DNA from: Planctomycetota bacterium
GTDB lineage: Bacteria; Planctomycetota; Phycisphaerae; Phycisphaerales; UBA5793
Assembly: GCA_963205185.1 (NCBI GenBank)
Contig: CAUJHZ010000072.1
Span: forward strand, 17,703-81,702
Length of the DNA stretch: 64,000 nucleotides
Direction of reading: 5' to 3'
Shown here: in pieces, positions 50,542 to 59,290 of the stretch
Layout of the letters: every line of letters starts with the position of its first letter
Position numbering within the stretch: the first letter of the stretch is position 1
The notes under the pieces: model-generated
What the model saw: only the letters and a program-made list of their open reading frames with translations
Databases searched by the model: none
What the model was told of the DNA's origin: nothing
Position numbers and translations under genes: made by a program

Positions 50542-51698
50542 CCGCCGTGCTGGCCATCCTCGTCGATTCGTACCGCGAACTGATCGCCAAGAAGCTGTTC
50601 TGGTTCGTGCTGGCGATCTCGCTGCTCATCGTGCTCTCGTTCGGCTCCATCGGCTTTAACGACAAAGGCGTGAGCATCGGCTATGGCATCTACACCATCG
50701 AGAACGACGTGCTCAAAGCGGAGAGCGCGCTCATCCGCCCGTTCATGGACTTTGCCTTCGCCAGCGTCATCGTGTCGATGTGGCTGGCGTGGGGGGCGAT
50801 CATTCTCGCCCTTATCTCCACGGCGGAGATCTTCCCGAACTTCCTCGCCGGCGGAGCGATCGATCTGATCCTCTCCAAGCCGGTGCGGCGAACGACGGTG
50901 TTCTTCTCGAAGTATCTCGGCAGTCTGCTGTTCGTGTTTTTGCAGGTGGCGATCTTCTGCGTGGGCGTGCTGCTGGTCATGCGCTGGCGCGTGGGCGAGT
51001 GGCGCTGGCCGATCCTGCTGGCGGTGCCGATCCTCGTGCTCGTGTTCAGTTACCTCTATTCGCTCATGGTGCTCTTCAACGTCGTGACGCGATCGACGCT
51101 GCCCTCGTTGGTGCTCACGCTTCTTGCATGGCTCGCGCTGTTTACGCTGCACACGACCGACGGCGTACTGCTGACGCAGTTCCGCATCCGCGCCGAGGTC
51201 GATCGGGATGCGTACGCGCGGCGGATCGAGTGGTACGAGCAGCGACTCAACGAGGCGGCCGAGCAGGGCGACAACGACGCCGTGAACCGCTACCGCACGC
51301 GCCTGGCGGCCGATGAAGCGAGCCTGGCCGAGGCGCAGGAGCGCGTGGAGAAGTGGACGCCGATTTCCCAGGCGGCGAATCTGGCCACGCTGCTGCTGCC
51401 CAAGACGAGTTCGACGACCAACATCGTTCAGCGCCAGTTGCAGTCCAGCAGCGGCATGACGACGTCGTCGCTCATGTCAGCGCTCAACGGCGACCAGCCG
51501 GGGCCCGCTCCGCAGCCCGAGTCCTACGAGAATGATTCACAGGGCGACATGTACCGGCGGCGCGATCAGGAGATCATGCGCCGTGCCGAGGAGTACGAAA
51601 ACAGCCGGCCGTGGTGGAAGATCATCGGCACTTCGCTGATCTTCGAGGGCCTGGTGCTGGCGGTCGCCTGCTTCATCTTCGTGCGCCGGGATAATTGA
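50538..51698 (+). CDS. ABC-2 type exporter permease with coiled-coil insert
   Basis: 386 residues, about six membrane helices: one at the N-terminus, four between about 70 and 210, one at the C-terminus (364-383). Between helices 5 and 6 lies a ~150-residue charged segment, in part a coiled coil (about 217-272, RIEWYEQRLNEAAEQGDND and EASLAEAQERVEKW), which is not part of the standard fold. It overlaps the ATPase gene by 4 bp and ends just before the convergent zinc-ribbon gene. Confidence 0.85.
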   Translation: MTAVLAILVDSYRELIAKKLFWFVLAISLLIVLSFGSIGFNDKGVSIGYGIYTIENDVLKAESALIRPFMDFAFASVIVSMWLAWGAIILALISTAEIFPNFLAGGAIDLILSKPVRRTTVFFSKYLGSLLFVFLQVAIFCVGVLLVMRWRVGEWRWPILLAVPILVLVFSYLYSLMVLFNVVTRSTLPSLVLTLLAWLALFTLHTTDGVLLTQFRIRAEVDRDAYARRIEWYEQRLNEAAEQGDNDAVNRYRTRLAADEASLAEAQERVEKWTPISQAANLATLLLPKTSSTTNIVQRQLQSSSGMTTSSLMSALNGDQPGPAPQPESYENDSQGDMYRRRDQEIMRRAEEYENSRPWWKIIGTSLIFEGLVLAVACFIFVRRDN

Positions 51699-51713
51699 GA
51701 AGGCACCGAGGCA

Positions 51714-52670
51714 TCAGAACCAGGTCCAGCCGAGCACCTCGGCGCCGATGAAGCCGATGAGGTACGAGGTAATCAGCACCACAGTCATGAGCAGCACGGC
51801 GGTGAGTCCTGCGTCGGGCAACCGCAAATAATTCCGGCAGGCAACCCACCACCAGATGTACGCCCATACCATGACGAGGAACCAGATCGGTTTCACCGTC
51901 ATGAAGATGACGGTGGCGACCCCGCCATCCCTGAATGAGAAGAACTCCCACTGGCTGGGCATGAGCGCATCGGGCAGATCATCCGACCTGAGCGCCACGT
52001 AGCCGAGTTGAACGATGGCCAGCAGCAGGGCGATGCTCGCGGCGGCGATGAGCCAGTATAGCCAGATGCGAACGAGGTGTACTCGGCGGACTTTGATGCG
52101 CTGAAGCGATGTGGGTATGGCCCGGAATGCAAGCAGCGGCAGTGTGAACGCGGGGGCGAGGCAGAGCGCGAAGAACTGCAATTCGAATCGCAACCAGAGA
52201 AACACATCCTGACTGATATTCCTTGGAGGCGTCCATCTCGCACCCCAGCGGTTTCTGATCAGGCCCTCGGCACACCAGATTCGCCCGGTGCGCACGACGA
52301 TCGTGACGAACAGCAGCCCGACAAGCAGCCAGATGAGCGGCGCCAGACGGATCGGCTGCATGAGACTGACTTCGCGGGAGATGCGCCGGCCGCCGACTGG
52401 CGTGATCATCGTGAACAGGGCGCTGCGGACCGGTCGGCGGCGCCACTGGTGCTCGAAGAGCCAGCTGTGCAGCGGGCGGGTGAAAAGGTCCGACCAATCG
52501 AATTCGAGACCGCATTCGGTGCACCGGCCGCCGAGAGGGCACGCCTCGCGCCACGACTGCACGGTGCCGCGCAGGTCATAGCCGCAGCGCGGGCACTCGA
52601 CGGGGCGCTCCGCGTCGGGGGAGGGTGCGGGCTCATGTGGCCGAGCGGTTGGAGTGATTGCCGTTGACAT
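51714..52670 (-). CDS. Zinc-ribbon membrane protein, paralogue A
   Basis: 318 residues from the ATG at 52670. The N-terminal CPRCGYDLRG and CTECGLEF pair makes a zinc ribbon (four Cys near 26-54), followed by a HSWLFEHQWRR helix and four to five membrane helices. Function unknown; the ribbon motif is common in Planctomycetota. It is followed on the same strand by the related gene at 52719. Confidence 0.75.
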   Translation of the reverse strand: MSTAITPTARPHEPAPSPDAERPVECPRCGYDLRGTVQSWREACPLGGRCTECGLEFDWSDLFTRPLHSWLFEHQWRRRPVRSALFTMITPVGGRRISREVSLMQPIRLAPLIWLLVGLLFVTIVVRTGRIWCAEGLIRNRWGARWTPPRNISQDVFLWLRFELQFFALCLAPAFTLPLLAFRAIPTSLQRIKVRRVHLVRIWLYWLIAAASIALLLAIVQLGYVALRSDDLPDALMPSQWEFFSFRDGGVATVIFMTVKPIWFLVMVWAYIWWWVACRNYLRLPDAGLTAVLLMTVVLITSYLIGFIGAEVLGWTWF

Positions 52671-52718
52671 TGATCGCTCGAATCGTGTCAGCCATCGCAC
52701 CACGATGCCATCTGCACG

Positions 52719-53672
52719 CTACATCAGTGACTGCATCACGCTCACCGCGTGCTGCACGAGATAGGAAGCGAGCGCGACGATAACCATGAGCAGCGTAGCC
52801 GTGAGCGTGGCGTCGGGGAGGCGGAGGTAATCGCGGCACGCCGCCCGCCACCAGAACCACGCCCAAACGAGCGCCAGCATCCAGATCGGGAAAACCGTCG
52901 TGGCAAAGACGACGATGTTCGAGTCGGAATAGGCTATATTGGCGGGAAAGCGCCAGTCGCCGGGCCGCAGCAGGAGCGGCGCATCTGCTCCGAACGCATG
53001 CCAGACCGCCTGGATGAACGACAGCGCCAGCATGATGCTCGCAGCGCCGATCATCCAGTAGCAGCCGAGGCGCGCCAGGTGGATGTAGCGCACCTTGATG
53101 CGCTGCAGCGAAGTGGGGATGAGAAAAAACACCAGCGGCGGGAGCAGCAGCAGCGCCGCCAAATAGATCGCGAAGAAGTCGAACTCGTCGCGCATGAGCT
53201 CGCGAAAGCCGATATTGAGGCGACTGCCTCCTGACCGCCGGCTCCACGGGGCGTTGAAAAAGGCGTGGACTGCGTAGGCCAGCGAGCCCGCGCGTAGAGC
53301 CAGCACTGTCAGCCAGAGCACCATCGCCAGCAGCACAAGCGGGCGGAGGCGGATGACGTGCATGAGCGTCGCCTCGCGCGCGATGCGCGACCCGCGCGGG
53401 CACGCAGCAATCGTCTTGAGCAGGCTGCGAATCCACTGGCGCCTGTACTGATGTTCAAAGAGCCATTCGTGCACCTGCTCGCGCAGCACCCAGCCCCAGC
53501 GGAACTCCAGTCCGCATTCCGTGCAGCGGCCTTCAAGAGGGCACACATCGCGCCACGACTGCACCGCGCCGCGCAGGTCGTAGCCGCAGCGCGGGCACTC
53601 GATCGCCCGCGCTTGCTCAGGCGGCGCGGCAGCCAAGTCGGGCGAAACAGGTTGAGGCGCAGTCGCGGTCAT
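52719..53672 (-). CDS. Zinc-ribbon membrane protein, paralogue B
   Basis: 317 residues from the ATG at 53672, with GAGGG just upstream and a TATGAT -10-like box (53701-53696) in front. Same plan as paralogue A: CPRCGYDLRG, CTECGLEFRWG, a HEWLFEHQYRRQW helix, then helices including VLLAMVLWLTVLALRA and ASIMLALSFIQAVWHAF. The shared PTSLQRIKVR and ACRDYLRLPDA segments show that the two arose by duplication. Confidence 0.75.
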   Translation of the reverse strand: MTATAPQPVSPDLAAAPPEQARAIECPRCGYDLRGAVQSWRDVCPLEGRCTECGLEFRWGWVLREQVHEWLFEHQYRRQWIRSLLKTIAACPRGSRIAREATLMHVIRLRPLVLLAMVLWLTVLALRAGSLAYAVHAFFNAPWSRRSGGSRLNIGFRELMRDEFDFFAIYLAALLLLPPLVFFLIPTSLQRIKVRYIHLARLGCYWMIGAASIMLALSFIQAVWHAFGADAPLLLRPGDWRFPANIAYSDSNIVVFATTVFPIWMLALVWAWFWWRAACRDYLRLPDATLTATLLMVIVALASYLVQHAVSVMQSLM

Positions 53673-53781
53673 CGAGCCCTCGGGTGATGCGGCCATCATA
53701 CCAGATCCTGCGGCAAGATGCGGCGGATCGCAGCCAAATCCGCACTGCCGCAGCGGTGATGAGGCCGGCATAAACTCAGTT

Positions 53782-54318
53782 ATGACCCGACCCGCCGCTC
53801 CCCGCCGCATCGCCATCCTCTCGACCGGCGGGACCATCGAAAAGACCTACAACGCCTCGGACGGCACGCTCGCCAACCAGCGATCCGTTCTCGAGATCAT
53901 GCTTGCTTCCCTCGTGCTGCACGGCGTGACCATCGACCGCTATCCCGTGATGAACAAAGACTCGCTGGAAATGAGCGACGCCGACCACGAGCGCATCGCC
54001 CAGGCGGCGCGCGAGCAGTCGGATGTGCACGACGGCATCATCATCACGCACGGCACGGATCGGCTGCAGTTCACCGGCGAGCGTCTGGTCGAGCGGCTCG
54101 GCCAGCGGCCGCGCGTGCCCATCATCCTCACCGGCGCGATGCGGCCGTATGAACTGCGCAATACCGACGCCATGCAGAACCTCACCGAAGCGCTGCTGGC
54201 GGTGCAGATCGTCGAGCCGGGCGTGTACGTGGCCATGCACAACCGCGTGCTGCGCTTCCCGGGCGTCGTCAAAGATCCGCAGCGCCTGACCTTCTGCTAT
54301 GAGGGCGAAGGCGAGTAG
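53782..54318 (+). CDS. One-domain asparaginase-like protein
   Basis: 178 residues. It has the first catalytic region STGGTIEKTY (T15, T18) and THGTDRLQFTGE (T89-D93), the two Thr motifs of L-asparaginase, and LTGAMRPYELRNTDA. It stops at about half the usual 330 residues: the C-terminal domain that completes the active site between subunits is missing. It may still form an active dimer, or act on another amide. A TAAACT box ends 5 nt before the ATG. Confidence 0.8.
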   Translation: MTRPAAPRRIAILSTGGTIEKTYNASDGTLANQRSVLEIMLASLVLHGVTIDRYPVMNKDSLEMSDADHERIAQAAREQSDVHDGIIITHGTDRLQFTGERLVERLGQRPRVPIILTGAMRPYELRNTDAMQNLTEALLAVQIVEPGVYVAMHNRVLRFPGVVKDPQRLTFCYEGEGE

Positions 54319-54330
54319 TTGCCGGGCCGA

Positions 54331-55995
54331 TCATCGCGTGGACTGACCCGCGCGAGATGGTTCGGCGGTGCTGAGCCGGTCCACCGCTTCGGCCGCAGCA
54401 TCGTAGAACGGCAGCAGGACGAGATCGGCGCCTGCGCGCTCGAGCACGTGGGCGTCGACGTGTGAGTGCGCCGTCAGCGCAATGCGGCCGCCGTAGGCGT
54501 GCGAGCGCATGGTCTTGAGCACGGCGAGATTGGCATCCAGCCCGGGCAGCGCCGCGACGACCCACTGAGCGCTTTGCAGTGGAAGTGATGAGGTGATCTC
54601 CGGATCCTCGGCATCGCCGTACTCGGCCCACAGGCCTTGCGCGTTCCACTCGTGAATGATGTGCGGATCAAAGTCAACGCCCAGGACGCTTCGGCCTCGC
54701 TCCCGGAGGCGCTTGGCGATGTTGCGGCCGTAGCGCCCCAGGCCCAGGATAATGATGTCGGGATGGTCGGGCACGGCCGTATCTTCGGCTATCTCGCGCG
54801 TGGGCTTCTTTCGTTCGAAGCGATGCATGAGCGGAGCAAGGCGCACCGAGATCTGATGCGAATAGAGAATGACATAGGTGGACAGACCGAACGTCACCAG
54901 CCCGACGAGGGTGATGAGCCCGACATCGGAGTCGCCCAGGTGTCCCAGCGAATGTCCAAGCGCCGCGAGGATGAGGGAGAACTCGCTGATCTGCGTCCCG
55001 GTGAGTCCGGTGAGCAGAGCGGTGCGCTGCCGATAGCCGGCGAGGAAGAGAATGAGCATGAGGATGAGCGGCTTGACGAGCAGAACGAACGAGACCAGCG
55101 CCAGCGCGATGCCCCATTGCGGCGCTTTCATCGTGAAATCCAGCCCGGCGCCGAGGCTGATGAAAAAGAACAGCAGCAGGAAGTCGCGCAGGCTCACCAG
55201 CCGGCCTGAGATCGCTTCCCGATAGGGTGTGGACGCAAGCGAGACGCCGGCCAGGAACGAGCCGACCTCGCGGCTCATGCCCAGCGCATCGGCCGCCGTC
55301 GCCAGCGCCAGGGCCCAGGCGACGGCGGAGAGCACCAGCAGTTCGGGCGAGCGGGCCAGGTAGTGCGCCAGACGTGGCAGGATGAACCGGGCCAGGGCCG
55401 CAATCGCCATGAGAAACGCCCCGCCCTTGGCGATCACGAGCAGCGCTTCGAGCCATGGCCGCTCTACTTTCTCGCCCACACCGGCGCTCAGCGCCGTCAG
55501 CGCGATCATCGCCAGCACGACGATGAGGTCCTGGACGATCAGAATGCCCACTGCCAGCCGGCCGTGCAGGGCGTCGATCTCGCGCTTGTCGCTGAGCAGC
55601 TTCACGATGATGATGGTGGAGGAGAACGTGAGCGCGACGGCGGTGTAGAGCGATGAGATCCGCCCCATGCCAAGGGCGGCGCACACCACGAACGCCAGCG
55701 CCGCGGTGATCAGCACCTGGGCCGCGCCCATCGAAAGCGCGACCAGCCCCATGCTCCGGATGACGCCCACATCCAGTCGAAGCCCAACGAGAAACAGCAG
55801 GATGGCGATGCCCATCTTGGCGAGAAGGTCGATTTCCTCTTCGGCGGTTACAAGATTCAGGCTCGCCGGCCCGGCGATCACGCCCACGGCGATGAACGAG
55901 ACAATGAGCGGCTGGCGCAGCAGCCGCCCCAGCGCGCCGACACCGGCGGCGATGAGCATGATGATCGCAAACTCGTTGAAGATGTTCTGAAACAT
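54331..55995 (-). CDS. CPA2 cation/proton antiporter with TrkA-N domain (KefB-like)
   Basis: 554 residues from the ATG at 55995. Twelve to thirteen helices form the Na/H exchanger core (for example GVGALGRLLRQPLIVSFIAVG). A cytosolic NAD-binding TrkA-N domain follows (DIIILGLGRYGRNIAKRLRERG) and ends the protein. Predicted to exchange K+ or Na+ for protons under nucleotide or redox control. Convergent with the asparaginase-like gene. Confidence 0.88.
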   Translation of the reverse strand: MFQNIFNEFAIIMLIAAGVGALGRLLRQPLIVSFIAVGVIAGPASLNLVTAEEEIDLLAKMGIAILLFLVGLRLDVGVIRSMGLVALSMGAAQVLITAALAFVVCAALGMGRISSLYTAVALTFSSTIIIVKLLSDKREIDALHGRLAVGILIVQDLIVVLAMIALTALSAGVGEKVERPWLEALLVIAKGGAFLMAIAALARFILPRLAHYLARSPELLVLSAVAWALALATAADALGMSREVGSFLAGVSLASTPYREAISGRLVSLRDFLLLFFFISLGAGLDFTMKAPQWGIALALVSFVLLVKPLILMLILFLAGYRQRTALLTGLTGTQISEFSLILAALGHSLGHLGDSDVGLITLVGLVTFGLSTYVILYSHQISVRLAPLMHRFERKKPTREIAEDTAVPDHPDIIILGLGRYGRNIAKRLRERGRSVLGVDFDPHIIHEWNAQGLWAEYGDAEDPEITSSLPLQSAQWVVAALPGLDANLAVLKTMRSHAYGGRIALTAHSHVDAHVLERAGADLVLLPFYDAAAEAVDRLSTAEPSRAGQSTR

Positions 55996-56050
55996 CGCTG
56001 TGCTCGAGTCGGCGGATGATAGTGGGGGCACGAGCGGGGCGGGCGCGGTC

Positions 56051-56079
56051 AAAAGCCCCCGTTCAGGGAACGGGGGCTT
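56051..56079 (-). terminator. Terminator of the OsmC gene
   Basis: Perfect 12-bp stem (56053-56064 with 56068-56079), loop AGG; on the minus strand followed by T4. Confidence 0.75.
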
Positions 56080-56122
56080 GCAAGGGAGGGAAGAGAGTCC
56101 ACCTGGCGCGGGTCCGCCGAGA

Positions 56123-56683
56123 TCAATCCTCGACGATGAGGTTGGCCCGCAGCGGAATGCCGCTCGCGAGGTTGAAGTAGTTGGGGCTGGTGGCGATCAT
56201 CGCCTCGTGCGCCTTGCGGTACTGCTCGGCCGTGCCGTTGCCCTTGACGCGGATGGTGTAGCGGATCTCGTCGTAGCCGGCGCGGACCCTGGTGTCGATG
56301 CCGAGGAATCCGCGCAGGTCGAGCTGGCCCTCGGATTCGAAACTGAGCGATTCGAGTTCGACGCCCTGCAGCGAGCAGACCGCCACGAAGGTGTTGAGCA
56401 TGCACGCGTTCATGGCGCCGAGCAGGTACTCCTGCGGGTTGGCGTGCTGATCCTGGCCGCACAGTTCGCGCGGCTCGTCGATGTCGATGGTGAATGAGTG
56501 CTTGAGATTCTGCCCGCCCAGGCTCCAGCCGGTCACGCGGGTCTGGCTGTGCATGCCGTGCTTCCACTGGGTGGCGACGCGGAAATCGGCCAGACCCTTG
56601 CGGTGGTCCTGCTTGATCGTGCGGACGAGGTTCTTGATGCCGTCCGTGTCAATGCCGTTGAGATGAGCGGTTGCGGTAGTCAT
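56123..56683 (-). CDS. OsmC-family protein
   Basis: 186 residues. The core ANPQEYLLGAMNACMLNTF (C94) is the OsmC/Ohr resolving-cysteine helix, and C75 (ELCGQD) is the second candidate cysteine. The family reduces organic peroxides or handles thiol stress. It is divergent from the TetR gene, which probably regulates it. Confidence 0.82.
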   Translation of the reverse strand: MTTATAHLNGIDTDGIKNLVRTIKQDHRKGLADFRVATQWKHGMHSQTRVTGWSLGGQNLKHSFTIDIDEPRELCGQDQHANPQEYLLGAMNACMLNTFVAVCSLQGVELESLSFESEGQLDLRGFLGIDTRVRAGYDEIRYTIRVKGNGTAEQYRKAHEAMIATSPNYFNLASGIPLRANLIVED

Positions 56684-56798
56684 GGAGTCGATCCTTTCAG
56701 AACTGGGTTGAGTGATTCAGATGCGAACGGGTCCAATGATGCACGTGCGTCAACGCGAGTGGGCAGCAGGCGTGGCTGCGTTCGTCATTGATTGGCCA

Positions 56799-56826
56799 AA
56801 TGTACGATGCGGTTGAGCGTTGACAA
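56799..56826 (-). promoter_or_regulatory. Predicted osmC promoter
   Basis: Minus strand TTGTCA (56826-56821), 16-nt spacer, TACATT (56804-56799); leader of about 110 nt. Confidence 0.5.
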
Positions 56827-56870
56827 TTGACTGGCGGTGCAGCCGAGGTGGACTGCCGGTCAGGTTGAGG

Positions 56871-56885
56871 TTGACTCACAGTCAA
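56871..56885 (+). promoter_or_regulatory. Candidate TetR operator
   Basis: Perfect dyad TTGACT-CAC-AGTCAA in the osmC/tetR intergenic region, 68 nt before the tetR start. Confidence 0.5.
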
Positions 56886-56952
56886 GTTGCGGCCGCGGGA
56901 GGCATAAACTGACGTTCCATCACCGATGCCGGGCGATTGCCAGGAGTGAAGC

Positions 56953-57522
56953 GTGGCGACGACGACCAAAGAAAAACTCGTGCAGACGGCGCACGATCTC
57001 TTCTACGTTGAGGGGTTCCACACCGTCGGCCTCGATCGAATCCTCGACGCCGTCGGCGTGACCAAGACCACGTTCTACAACCACTTCTCGAGCAAGGATG
57101 ACCTCATCATCGAGGCCCTGCGCTGGCACGACCAGTGGTGGCAGAACACCTTCCGCAAGATGTTGCGGCGGCTGGGGGGCGACCTGCCGCGCGGCCAGTT
57201 GCTCGCCGTGCCCGACGCCCTGGCCGAACTGTTCGAGGGCGATTCCTACAACGGCTGCATGTTCGTCAACGTGGCGGTGCAGTTTCCGCTGCCGCATGAC
57301 CCGGCCCACAAGCTGGCGGTGGAGCACAAGGACGCGATGGAAGACATCCTGCGCGAAATCGCCGGCTACGCGGGCGCTTCGGAGCCGGCCGCGCTGGCCG
57401 AGGAGATCGGCCTGGTGATGGAAGGCGCCTACGTCACGCGCCAGGTCGCGCGGCGGGACGCCACGGTCAGTGCGATGCGCCGCGTCGTCACGCTCATCGT
57501 GGAAAAGCACCTGGGCGCGTGA
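56953..57522 (+). CDS. TetR-family regulator
   Basis: 189 residues starting at a GTG with CAGGAG 6 nt upstream. The helix-turn-helix is DRILDAVGVTKTTFYNHFSSKDDLIIEAL. The ligand domain contains NGCMFVNVAVQF, whose Cys may sense redox state. Its best candidate target is the divergent osmC gene. Confidence 0.85.
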   Translation: MATTTKEKLVQTAHDLFYVEGFHTVGLDRILDAVGVTKTTFYNHFSSKDDLIIEALRWHDQWWQNTFRKMLRRLGGDLPRGQLLAVPDALAELFEGDSYNGCMFVNVAVQFPLPHDPAHKLAVEHKDAMEDILREIAGYAGASEPAALAEEIGLVMEGAYVTRQVARRDATVSAMRRVVTLIVEKHLGA

Positions 57523-57554
57523 TTCGCGCCCGGATCCTGACCAGAGCCGACGCG

Positions 57555-57956
57555 CTACTTCTCGTAGGCGTCGAGCCAGTGCTCGGGGAGCAGGTCTGCC
57601 AGGCGCACCATGCGCTCGCCGCGCAGCAGCACCTCGGTGTCGGCATTGCGGGCATCGACCTGGAGCATGAGTTCGCGGCAACGGCCGCACGGCGGCAGCA
57701 GGCCGCGCTTGCCGACGGCGACAATCGCGATGATGCGCGTCTCGCGGTGCTTGAGCATTTCAGCGACGGCTGCGTGCTCGGCGCAGAAGCCGATGCCGCA
57801 CGCCAGATCGAGGCACACGCCGGTGTAGAGGTTCCCCGCCTCGGTGCGCAGCGCGCTGGCCACCGCCGCGGCGCTGAAGTCGTCTTCAAGGCCGAACTTG
57901 CCCTGCAGGGCGGTTGCGGCGTCTACGAGTGTGAGGAAGTCGGGTCTGAGGCTCAT
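57555..57956 (-). CDS. cdd: Cytidine deaminase
   Basis: About 133 residues. Zinc ligand and acid are C58-A-E60 (GFCAEHAAV), and the second pair is PCGRC (C90, C93). Catalyses cytidine or deoxycytidine deamination in pyrimidine salvage; a blasticidin-S-deaminase type activity cannot be excluded. ATG at 57956; a TTG at 57977 would add seven residues. Confidence 0.85.
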   Translation of the reverse strand: MSLRPDFLTLVDAATALQGKFGLEDDFSAAAVASALRTEAGNLYTGVCLDLACGIGFCAEHAAVAEMLKHRETRIIAIVAVGKRGLLPPCGRCRELMLQVDARNADTEVLLRGERMVRLADLLPEHWLDAYEK

Positions 57957-58026
57957 CGGGCGGGTACTCCGATTCAAGATTATCGGCCAGCGAACCCGCG
58001 GCGATAAGCCGGAATCTGCAAACGCG

Positions 58027-58236
58027 TCAGACCTTGGCGTACATCTTGTAGAGCATCAGCAGCACGAACATGACGACCAGGGCCACGCCCAGCCGCAGGT
58101 ACGGCAAGGGAATGGCCATGCACAGGATGACGACCACGAACGTGGCGCAGCCCCAGACGATGGCCGAAAGATTCTCCGAGTCGGCAATCTTGCCGACGAC
58201 GGCACAGAGGAGAAATGCGAGGATGAGTTCGAGCAT
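58027..58236 (-). CDS. Hypothetical small membrane protein
   Basis: 69 residues. Hydrophobic segments near 2-16, 26-42 and 47-65, ending in KMYAKV. Not recognised; AAAGGCGG lies upstream of the ATG. Confidence 0.6.
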   Translation of the reverse strand: MLELILAFLLCAVVGKIADSENLSAIVWGCATFVVVILCMAIPLPYLRLGVALVVMFVLLMLYKMYAKV

Positions 58237-58313
58237 CGGCGCCGCCTTTCCGATCAGTCATGTCTTCACTCGGCTCGACACTACAGATTACCGCCGGCGA
58301 CGCGCAATTCCAG

Positions 58314-58823
58314 TCACGTGTTACATTTCAGTACATACTTCTCCTCAGTCACTGCCGCGCCCCACGCGCCGGGCCTGGACTCGACGAGTTCGAAGCCGGC
58401 CTGCCGATAGAGATGCGCCGCGGCGGTCAGGGCGCTGACGGTCCAGAGGAAGATGGACTCGTATCCCGCCCGCCGGGCGAACTGCACGGCCTCATCCAGC
58501 AGCAGCCGCCCGAGCCCCCGGCCGCGCACCGATGCATCGACAAGATACCAGCGCAGTTGGGCCTGGGTGGGCGATGCGCCGACGACGGCGATGCAGCCGG
58601 CGAGTTGCCCATCATGCTCGGCGATCCAGATGCAGTCGCGCCGCGTACGGTGCAGGGCGAAGTGCGACAGCGGTCCCGCGACGTACGCCTCGAAGGTGTG
58701 ATCGAATCCATGCTCGCGCGCATACGTCACGCCGTGCCAGCGGACGATCGTCCCGATGTCGCCCGGCCGCAGGTCAGTGCGGATGGTGATGCCGCCGTGA
58801 GTGGACAAGTCTGATCCACTCAC
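58314..58823 (-). CDS. GNAT-family N-acetyltransferase
   Basis: 169 residues from the GTG at 58823. Acetyl-CoA loop VDASVRGRGLGRLLLDEAV, then LYRQAGFELVESRPG. Substrate unknown. The start overlaps the stop of the DoxX-like gene by 4 bp (GTGA), so the two are co-translated. Confidence 0.8.
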   Translation of the reverse strand: MSGSDLSTHGGITIRTDLRPGDIGTIVRWHGVTYAREHGFDHTFEAYVAGPLSHFALHRTRRDCIWIAEHDGQLAGCIAVVGASPTQAQLRWYLVDASVRGRGLGRLLLDEAVQFARRAGYESIFLWTVSALTAAAHLYRQAGFELVESRPGAWGAAVTEEKYVLKCNT

Positions 58824-59272
58824 GAGGCGCCTCTGCGGCGCACGGTGCCGCCCACGACGAGAGCCGCGGAGATGATGAGCAGGTTCTTGATGATGTACTG
58901 CCCCTCCATGGTCGGCGCGTAGGGGTAGCGGCCGCTCTGGAACGTGATCTCGGGCAGCATAACAAGCGGCATGAACGTGCCGACCATCTGCAGCGCCAGC
59001 AGGGCGATGGCCAGTCGCAGCGTGGAGCGGAAGAGGAAGGTGATGCCGATGGCCACTTCCCACCAGCCGATGACGATGAGCCACTGGCGCGGCGAGAGCA
59101 CCGGCAGCCAGTCCACGGTCTTGAGTACGAGCGGCTCGGCCGCCGAGAGGCCGAACGGCTTGAGAACGCCGAACCAGATGAAGATAACTGCCAGCGACCA
59201 GCGCAGCAGGCGCACGCCCCAGCGCTGCATGAACGAGGCGATGCGCGAGTCGATCGTGCTGAACGTAATCAT
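58820..59272 (-). CDS. DoxX/DUF417-like membrane protein
   Basis: 150 residues, four membrane helices. LRWSLAVIFIWFGVLKPFGLSAAEPLV and WLIVIGWWEVAIGITFL resemble the DoxX/YkgB (DUF417) group; no activity is known. Precedes the GNAT gene with overlapping codons. Confidence 0.7.
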   Translation of the reverse strand: MITFSTIDSRIASFMQRWGVRLLRWSLAVIFIWFGVLKPFGLSAAEPLVLKTVDWLPVLSPRQWLIVIGWWEVAIGITFLFRSTLRLAIALLALQMVGTFMPLVMLPEITFQSGRYPYAPTMEGQYIIKNLLIISAALVVGGTVRRRGAS

Positions 59273-59290
59273 TGCTGCGTCATTCTCTTT

